17,492 nt of DNA from an uncultured Clostridia bacterium. Its GTDB lineage: Bacteria > Bacillota_I > Bacilli_A > RF39 > UBA660. The notes beneath the pieces are model-generated. The model did no database searches, had not been told where the DNA came from, and was given only the letters and a program-made list of their open reading frames with translations. The stretch is taken from assembly GCA_946533175.1 (NCBI GenBank), contig CAMNBS010000018.1:1-17492 (forward strand), in the 5' to 3' direction. Numbering within the stretch: position 1 is the first letter of the stretch; every line of letters begins with the position of its first letter. Of this stretch, positions 12,583-17,492 are shown one piece after another. Both the position numbers and the translations under genes were made by a program.

Positions 12583-13108
12583 ATTAAAAGGAAGAACTAT
12601 TAAAGGATATGATATTGTTGGTACAAGACCAACAATGGATAGAGTAAAAGAAAGTATTTTTTCCATGATTCAAGATTATATCCATGATAGTATGGTTTTA
12701 GATTTATTTGCCGGTAGTGGTAATTATGGAATTGAATGTCTTAGTAATGGGGCTAATAAGGTATATTTTAATGATAAAAATAAAAAATGTATTCAAGTTA
12801 TTAGAGATAATCTAATTAGTTTTAATTGTCTTGATGACAATGTTTTATTAAATTTGGATTATTATGATGCCTTGGTTTATTTAAAAAAACAACAACTTCA
12901 ATTTGATTTGATTTTTTTGGATCCCCCTTATAAAGAAGAAATAATTAATAAAATAATTAATATAGTATTAGATAAATCTTTATTGAAAAAAAATGGCTTA
13001 ATTATTTGTGAATTAACGCATCGTGAAGAATACTTGAATGATAACCTTGTTCTTTGGAAAGAAAGAAAATATGGCGAGAAAGGTGTTTTAATTTATAAAT
13101 TGAAATAA
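12563..13108 (+). CDS. rsmD: 16S rRNA m2G966 methyltransferase RsmD
   Basis: 181 residues, close to the usual size. RsmD methylates N2 of G966 in 16S rRNA using S-adenosylmethionine, on the assembled small subunit. The N-terminus V-I-S-G-K-L-K-G-R-T-I and T-R-P-T-M-D-R-V-K-E-S-I-F is the family signature. The SAM-binding motif I is D-L-F-A-G-S-G (47-53) and the catalytic motif IV is D-P-P-Y (120-123). The start is a GTG with AAAAGGAG 8 nt upstream, inside the end of the ylbF-like gene, so translational coupling is likely. In many Bacillota coaD follows rsmD; here a murE-like gene follows instead. Confidence 0.93.
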   Translation: MKVISGKLKGRTIKGYDIVGTRPTMDRVKESIFSMIQDYIHDSMVLDLFAGSGNYGIECLSNGANKVYFNDKNKKCIQVIRDNLISFNCLDDNVLLNLDYYDALVYLKKQQLQFDLIFLDPPYKEEIINKIINIVLDKSLLKKNGLIICELTHREEYLNDNLVLWKERKYGEKGVLIYKLK

Positions 13109-13126
13109 TTTGTCATAAGATGTAGT

Positions 13127-14500
13127 ATGGAAATAAAAAAAATAATTAAAAAGAATAACATTCGTGTTAATTCGAAAGAAATAGAAAAAGGAGACATCTT
13201 TGTATGTACAACTGGTTTATATAATAAAAATAATTTCATTGATGATGCAATAAAAAAAGGCTGTTCGATGGTTATTACAAATACAGATATAGATAATAAA
13301 ATTCCGTATTTAAAAATAGAAAATATTGATGAATATTTAATTAATTTATTAAAAATAAAATATCACAATCCTTTAGATAATAAATTATTAATAGGAATAA
13401 CTGGAACTGATGGTAAAACAACGGTAACAACTATTCTTCGTGATATGTTAAATGGAGCTAGTATAGGAACTAATGGACTAGAGTTTTTAGATTACAAGAA
13501 AGATTTAGATAATACGACACCTAGTATTGATCATTTATATGAATATTTTTCACAGATAAATCAAGCAAATATTCAAAATATTATTATGGAAGTAAGTAGT
13601 GAAAGTTATTTAACTAAAAGAATTCCAGGTTTATTTTTTGATGTTGGTGTTTTTTTAAATATTTCAAATGAACATTTGGATAAACATAAAGATTTTGAAA
13701 ATTATTTAAAATGTAAAAAGGAACTTTTATATCATAGTAAAATCAAAATTATTAATCGTGATAGTCCATATTATAAAAAAATAGTAAATGATTTAGATAA
13801 TTATCAAACTTTTGGGAAAAAAAGAAGTGATTTGCAAATTATTCGATATCGATTATTTTATGACCATACGTTGATTGTTTTAAAATATCAAAAGAAAAAA
13901 TATTTTATTAATAGTCCCTTACTTGGTGAATATAATGTTTATAATTTAGCAGCCAGTATTTTAGTTTTATTATCATTAAAATATTCGATGAAAGAGATTA
14001 TTGAAAAAATAAAGGATATTCGCCAAATTTGTGGTCGAATGGAAAAAATGACAATCATTGGTAAAGAGGTAATGATAGATTATGCACATACTTTAAATGC
14101 TACTTATAAAGTATTATATTTTTTGAAAAAAAATTGCCATAAAAATTTAATAACTGTTGTTGGTTGTGCTGGTGGTCGATATAAGGAAAAAAGACCGCTT
14201 ATAGGTAAGTTAGTTTGTAAGTATTCTAAAATAGCTATTTTGACTAGTGATGATCCAAGATTGGAAGATCCTCAAGAAATTGTTCGTGAAATGATTAAGA
14301 ATACTAAAAAGAAAAATTATTTAATTATTTTAAACCGTGAAGAAGCGATAAAAAAAGCGCTTAAATTAGCTGAAAAAGATGATTTAGTCTTAATTCTTGG
14401 TAAAGGACATGATAATTATATGGCTATTGGTGATGAAAAAATATTATATAGTGATATTGAAGTATTGAAAAAAATCGAAAAAAAAGACAATATAGTGTGA
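13127..14500 (+). CDS. murE: MurE-like UDP-MurNAc-tripeptide ligase
   Basis: 457 residues, a little shorter than the usual 480-500. MurE adds the third, dibasic amino acid to UDP-MurNAc-L-Ala-D-Glu in the cytoplasm with ATP. The N-terminal domain has V-N-S-K-E-I-E-K-G-D-I-F-V-C. The central domain has the ATP loop G-T-D-G-K-T-T (93-99, K97), E-V-S-S-E, N-I-S-N-E-H-L-D-K-H and the lysine expected to be carbamylated (K197). The C-terminal domain has M-I-D-Y-A-H-T, the substrate motif D-D-P-R (375-378) and G-K-G-H-D. The usual meso-DAP motif is DNPR and the S. aureus lysine motif is DNPA; DDPR is the form I recall for Thermotoga, which can use lysine, so the third residue is left open. No clear Shine-Dalgarno precedes the ATG. 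The stop is TGA. Confidence 0.88.
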   Translation: MEIKKIIKKNNIRVNSKEIEKGDIFVCTTGLYNKNNFIDDAIKKGCSMVITNTDIDNKIPYLKIENIDEYLINLLKIKYHNPLDNKLLIGITGTDGKTTVTTILRDMLNGASIGTNGLEFLDYKKDLDNTTPSIDHLYEYFSQINQANIQNIIMEVSSESYLTKRIPGLFFDVGVFLNISNEHLDKHKDFENYLKCKKELLYHSKIKIINRDSPYYKKIVNDLDNYQTFGKKRSDLQIIRYRLFYDHTLIVLKYQKKKYFINSPLLGEYNVYNLAASILVLLSLKYSMKEIIEKIKDIRQICGRMEKMTIIGKEVMIDYAHTLNATYKVLYFLKKNCHKNLITVVGCAGGRYKEKRPLIGKLVCKYSKIAILTSDDPRLEDPQEIVREMIKNTKKKNYLIILNREEAIKKALKLAEKDDLVLILGKGHDNYMAIGDEKILYSDIEVLKKIEKKDNIV

Positions 14501-14506
14501 AATGGG

Positions 14507-14535
14507 TTGTTTTTTTTCTTGATATCCGTTAGAAT
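14507..14535 (+). promoter_or_regulatory. Promoter for the thioredoxin-like gene
   Basis: -35 TTGTTT (14507-14512), 17 bp, -10 TAGAAT (14530-14535), with a start expected near 14542, upstream of the AAAGGAAAA ribosome binding site. An overlapping alternative, TTGATA (14519-14524) and TATAGA (14542-14547), also has 17-bp spacing but would start inside the ribosome binding site. Confidence 0.5.
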
Positions 14536-14560
14536 AATGAATATAGAAAGGAAAATAGAA

Positions 14561-15229
14561 ATGAGAAAATTATTATTGGTGTTTATAGTAGCTTTAATAT
14601 TCCCTTTTATGATATCTGCTAAAACATATTATGATGAATATAATACGATGAATTTTAAGGAAACACTATTATCAGAGGGAATGGAAATAGAAAATAAAGA
14701 TTATGTTGAAACGGATAATCAAGTTATTATATATCTTTTCCGAGGATCAGGATGTGGATTTTGTGCTAGATTATTAAGTTATTTAAACTCTATTTCTACC
14801 GAATATGGAAAATATTTTAAAGTGGTTTCTTTTGAAGTATGGAATGACACTAGAAATAGTGCTTTATTAAATAAGATGCCTAGTGTTACCAATGTGGCAG
14901 CTCAAGGTGTTCCATACTACATTATTGGAGAAAAAGTATTTGATGGATATAATGAAACTTATAATCAAAAAATAATTGATGCAATTATGGATGAATATAA
15001 AAATCCAACGGAAGATATATTTTCTAAATTAGAAAAGAGTGAAAAAAAAGCTAATAGTGGAGAGACTGATACTTTTGCTATTATATTTTGGAATTTAATA
15101 TTTATTATTATAGCTAGTGGTGTTAATATTTATTTAAATAATAAAAATAAAAAAGAAATATTAGAAGCTTTAGAAAAAAACAAAGTTAATAATCGAAATA
15201 ATGATTATAAAAAGAAAAATAATGAATAA
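14561..15229 (+). CDS. Exported thioredoxin-like protein with C-terminal membrane anchor
   Basis: 222 residues from the ATG at 14561, which has AAAGGAAAA upstream and opens directly into a signal sequence (MRKLLLVFIVALIFPFMISA). An in-frame ATG at 14507 lacks a ribosome binding site and would bury that signal, so it is rejected. The mature part has a thioredoxin-like fold: a strand V-I-I-Y-L-F, the active site C-G-F-C (C65, C68), and a cis-proline loop G-V-P-Y-Y-I-I-G (P118). A second hydrophobic segment (about 173-192, AIIFWNLIFIIIASGVNIYL) is followed by a Lys/Asn-rich tail. So the redox domain should be outside the cell, held by one or two spans. It probably makes, breaks or reshuffles disulfides in surface proteins; its partner is not visible. 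It has its own promoter and terminator. Confidence 0.85.
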   Translation: MRKLLLVFIVALIFPFMISAKTYYDEYNTMNFKETLLSEGMEIENKDYVETDNQVIIYLFRGSGCGFCARLLSYLNSISTEYGKYFKVVSFEVWNDTRNSALLNKMPSVTNVAAQGVPYYIIGEKVFDGYNETYNQKIIDAIMDEYKNPTEDIFSKLEKSEKKANSGETDTFAIIFWNLIFIIIASGVNIYLNNKNKKEILEALEKNKVNNRNNDYKKKNNE

Positions 15230-15258
15230 AAGAATGATATAAATTATTCTTTTTTTTT
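15229..15258 (+). terminator. Intrinsic terminator after the thioredoxin-like gene
   Basis: AAAGAAT (15229-15235) pairs with ATTCTTT (15246-15252), extended by a G-T and an A-T pair, then a run of T to 15258. Confidence 0.8.
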
Positions 15259-15278
15259 GACAAAGAATGTATATTAAA

Positions 15279-15307
15279 TTTACTTTAAAGATAATATTTG
15301 ATATAAT
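15279..15307 (+). promoter_or_regulatory. Candidate promoter for recG
   Basis: -10 TATAAT (15302-15307) is perfect, with a poor -35 TTTACT (15279-15284) at 17 bp; the start would be near 15314. A perfect -35 TTGACA lies further up (15257-15262) but its matching -10 (TACTTT, 18 bp) is weaker. Either or both may be used. Confidence 0.45.
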
Positions 15308-15327
15308 GAGCTATATTCGGAGTAAGT

Positions 15328-17319
15328 ATGATGGATTTAAAAACAATTAAAGGAATAGGTATTAAAGGAGAAGAAAGATTAAATAAATTAGGAATATATG
15401 ATGTTAATGATTTATTAACTTATTTTCCTTCACGTTATGATGTTTTAAAGAGAAGTGATTTGAATAATATTGATACTTTAGATAAAGTTGTTATAGACGG
15501 AAAAATTGAAAGTGTACCACTTGTTTTAAGATTTAATAAAGGTTTAAACAAAATGAATTTTCGTCTTGTAACCAAGGATAGGATGATTGGAGTATCTATT
15601 TTTAATCGGGCTTTTATGAAAACACATTTAACTATTGGAACAAATGTAATTGTTATAGGAAAATATGATAAAGATAAAAATATTTTAACAGCTTCAGATA
15701 TTCGTTTAGGAAGCTTATCCAATGAAACCAAGATAGAAGCAATATATCATTTAACCAATGGTTTATCCAATAAAAACTTATCTAATTATATTAACTTAGG
15801 GTTAATGATGTATGGAAAAGAACTCCCTGATTATATTCCTCTTTATTTACAAGAAAAGTATCATTTTATTAATAAAAGAATAACTTTAAATATTGTTCAT
15901 AATCCAACGGATATGGAAAAATTAAAGTTAATGATTAAGCGTCTTAAATATGAAGAATTGTTTGTTTTTATGGCTAAAGTTTATTATTTAAATGAAAAGA
16001 ATAGAAAAGATAGTGGTTTAACAAGAAATATCAAAGAATCTGAAATTACTTCTTTTTATGAAATTCTTCCTTTTTCTTTAACAGATGATCAAAAGAAAGT
16101 AATTCATGAAATAGTAGAAGATATGAATAGTTCGAAAGTAATGAATCGTTTGCTCCAAGGAGATGTTGGTAGTGGTAAGACAATTGTTAGTTTTGCGGCT
16201 ATGTATTTTAATAAATTAGCAGGATATCAGAGTGCATTAATGGCTCCTACGGAAATATTAGCAACTCAACACTATAATAATATTCAAAAATTATTTAAAG
16301 ATAAAGTAAAAGCTAGATTACTTATCGGTTCATTAACTAAAAAAGAAAAAAAGGAAATTGTTGAGGAGTTATCAAGTGGTAAGATTGATATTGTTATTGG
16401 AACACATGCCTTAATTCAGGAAGATGTTACGTATTGTAATTTAGGCCTTGTTATAACAGATGAACAACATCGATTTGGAGTAAATCAAAGAGCTAATTTG
16501 AAAAACAAAGGAATAACGCCGGATGTTCTTTATATGAGTGCAACGCCAATACCACGAACTTTTGCTTTAACTATTTATGGAGATATGGATATATCTACAA
16601 TTAAAGAAATGCCAAAAGGAAGACTTCCTGTTAAAACGATAGTAAAAAAAGATGATGAAATAAAAGATGTTTTAAATTTAATGTATGAAGAATTACAAAA
16701 AAAGCATCAAATATATGTTATTGCCCCACTTATAGAGGGAGATAGTGATATTAATGAACAAAAGAGTGTTTCTAATTTACAAGATAAAATGAATGTTGCT
16801 TTTGGAATGAAATATCATATCGGTATTTTACATGGTAAAATGGCTAACTCATTGAAAGATGAAATAATGTTGAAATTTAAGAATAGTGAAATTGATATTT
16901 TAATAAGTACAACTGTTATTGAAGTAGGAGTAGATGTTCCTAATGCTAGTATGATTGTTATTTTTGATGCTAATAAATTTGGTTTATCGACACTTCATCA
17001 ATTACGAGGAAGAGTAGGACGAGGTAATATTCAATCAACTTGTATTTTAATCAGTAAAGAAGAAACAGAAAGATTAAAGATTTTAGAAAAAACAGTTGAC
17101 GGCTTTGAAATTGCGGAAGAAGATTTTAAATTACGTGGTAGTGGTGATTTATTTGGAACAAGACAAAGTGGAGAGATAATGTTTAAAATTGCTAATTTAA
17201 AAGAGGATTATCGAATACTTCTAGCTGCAAAAGAAGATGCTACAGAATTTTGGAAAAAGAAAGATGAGGAATTAACTCCGTTAAAAGAATCAATTGTCAA
17301 GTTAATTGACACAAATTAA
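15328..17319 (+). CDS. recG: ATP-dependent DNA helicase RecG
   Basis: 663 residues, near the usual 680. RecG remodels stalled replication forks and branch-migrates Holliday junctions. The N-terminal wedge (OB) domain spans about 50-140, opening with I-K-G-I-G-I-K-G-E-E-R-L-N-K-L-G-I-Y-D and L-T-Y-F-P-S-R-Y-D. Helicase motifs follow in order: Walker A G-D-V-G-S-G-K-T (278-285), A-P-T-E-I-L-A-T-Q-H, motif II D-E-Q-H (378-381), S-A-T-P-I-P-R-T, and in the second half T-T-V-I-E-V-G-V-D-V-P-N-A and H-Q-L-R-G-R-V-G-R-G. The C-terminus has L-R-G-S-G-D-L-F-G-T-R-Q-S-G, the RecG-specific region. GGAGTAAG precedes the ATG at 15328; ATG 15331 is an equally possible start. Confidence 0.96.
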   Translation: MMDLKTIKGIGIKGEERLNKLGIYDVNDLLTYFPSRYDVLKRSDLNNIDTLDKVVIDGKIESVPLVLRFNKGLNKMNFRLVTKDRMIGVSIFNRAFMKTHLTIGTNVIVIGKYDKDKNILTASDIRLGSLSNETKIEAIYHLTNGLSNKNLSNYINLGLMMYGKELPDYIPLYLQEKYHFINKRITLNIVHNPTDMEKLKLMIKRLKYEELFVFMAKVYYLNEKNRKDSGLTRNIKESEITSFYEILPFSLTDDQKKVIHEIVEDMNSSKVMNRLLQGDVGSGKTIVSFAAMYFNKLAGYQSALMAPTEILATQHYNNIQKLFKDKVKARLLIGSLTKKEKKEIVEELSSGKIDIVIGTHALIQEDVTYCNLGLVITDEQHRFGVNQRANLKNKGITPDVLYMSATPIPRTFALTIYGDMDISTIKEMPKGRLPVKTIVKKDDEIKDVLNLMYEELQKKHQIYVIAPLIEGDSDINEQKSVSNLQDKMNVAFGMKYHIGILHGKMANSLKDEIMLKFKNSEIDILISTTVIEVGVDVPNASMIVIFDANKFGLSTLHQLRGRVGRGNIQSTCILISKEETERLKILEKTVDGFEIAEEDFKLRGSGDLFGTRQSGEIMFKIANLKEDYRILLAAKEDATEFWKKKDEELTPLKESIVKLIDTN

Positions 17320-17348
17320 AAATATTTGCCAAAATTTATCATTTTGAA

Positions 17349-17377
17349 TTGACAGTTGCCATTTTTTATATTATTAT
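17349..17377 (+). promoter_or_regulatory. Strong SigA promoter downstream of recG
   Basis: -35 TTGACA (17349-17354, consensus), 17 bp, -10 TATTAT (17372-17377). Transcription is expected at about 17384. It is the closest to consensus of all promoters in the window. Confidence 0.75.
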
Positions 17378-17383
17378 TTATAT

Positions 17384-17490
17384 GTACGATAAATGTGAGT
17401 CGTACACATCCTTATGGAAATAAATAAGGGTGTATTCAACCAAAACCCCCTGAAGAGAGATATTTATTAATGATATCTCTCATTTTGTTT
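17384..17490 (+). ncRNA. Structured RNA of unknown class (small RNA or attenuated leader)
   Basis: From the expected start the RNA begins with GTACGA (17384-17389), able to pair with TCGTAC (17400-17405). A competing, longer hairpin joins TACAC-AT-CCTTAT (17403-17415) with ATAAGG-GTGTA (17424-17434). A C-rich single strand ACCAAAACCCCCTGAA (17439-17454) follows, then a terminator. No open reading frame with a ribosome binding site is seen. The layout is that of a riboswitch-type leader with attenuator, or of an independent small RNA. I could not match it to a known class, and the window ends before any following gene. Confidence 0.5.
17455..17490 (+). terminator. Terminator closing the RNA at the window end
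   Basis: GAGAGATAT (17455-17463) pairs perfectly with ATATCTCTC (17473-17481) over a 9-nt loop, followed by ATTTTGTTT. Confidence 0.75.
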
Positions 17491-17492
17491 AT

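Noticed and set aside
14498..14500. TGA read as tryptophan (Mycoplasma-type code)
   Set aside because: Tryptophans in conserved places of ParE, ParC and SOD are TGG, and reading through this TGA would join MurE to unrelated sequence.
14507..14560. Upstream ATG start for the thioredoxin-like gene
   Set aside because: No ribosome binding site; it would put 18 extra residues before a well-formed signal sequence that has its own AAAGGAAAA.
15435..15731. 98-residue minus-strand frame opposite recG
   Set aside because: Shadow of the RecG wedge domain; no ribosome binding site or promoter.

Overview
The window is AT-rich chromosomal DNA from a low-GC Gram-positive bacterium. Strong GGAGG ribosome binding sites, SigA-type promoters, many hairpin-plus-U-run terminators, the pair parE-parC and the adjacency ylbF-rsmD all point to Bacillota. 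The base composition and small gene set suit an uncultured Bacilli or Mollicutes-related gut lineage, but that placement is inference. Tryptophan is encoded by TGG, and TGA is used as a stop (end of the murE-like gene), so the standard bacterial code applies.

Region 1-4440 is mostly core: a 5'-truncated alpha/beta-hydrolase-like gene, a small lipoprotein, a Cys-rich protein of unknown function, then rpsO-pnp and a tRNA-Thr(CGU). Region 4390-5718 looks like a small integrated island. A perfect 24-bp direct repeat that begins in the last bases of the tRNA gene and runs past its CCA recurs 1305 bp downstream. Between the copies lie a frameshifted XRE-type helix-turn-helix gene and a dinD-like gene, but no integrase.

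The most novel part is 5739-6532. A perfect 361-bp sequence is present twice with 72 bp between. Each copy encodes, on the minus strand, a 30-residue hydrophobic peptide with a very strong Shine-Dalgarno, its own extended -10 promoter and its own terminator. On the plus strand each copy carries a well-formed promoter and about 114 nt of structured RNA that is antisense to the 3' end of the peptide mRNA. This has the architecture of a type I toxin-antitoxin module (BsrG/SR4 or TxpA/RatA-like layout), here duplicated, with a peptide I do not recognise. The same 14-nt sequence lies in the mRNA leader and, in complement, in its 3' terminator, suggesting an RNA switch.

Region 6533-12284 has a helical protein of unknown function next to a Mn-type superoxide dismutase, with a near-perfect palindrome in front of the pair, followed by topoisomerase IV (parE-parC). 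Region 12285-17492 is core again: ylbF-like, rsmD, a murE-like ligase, a membrane-anchored thioredoxin-like protein and recG. The window ends in an apparently independent structured RNA with its own strong promoter and terminator (17349-17490).

All calls come from reading the sequence. No database search or folding program was run.
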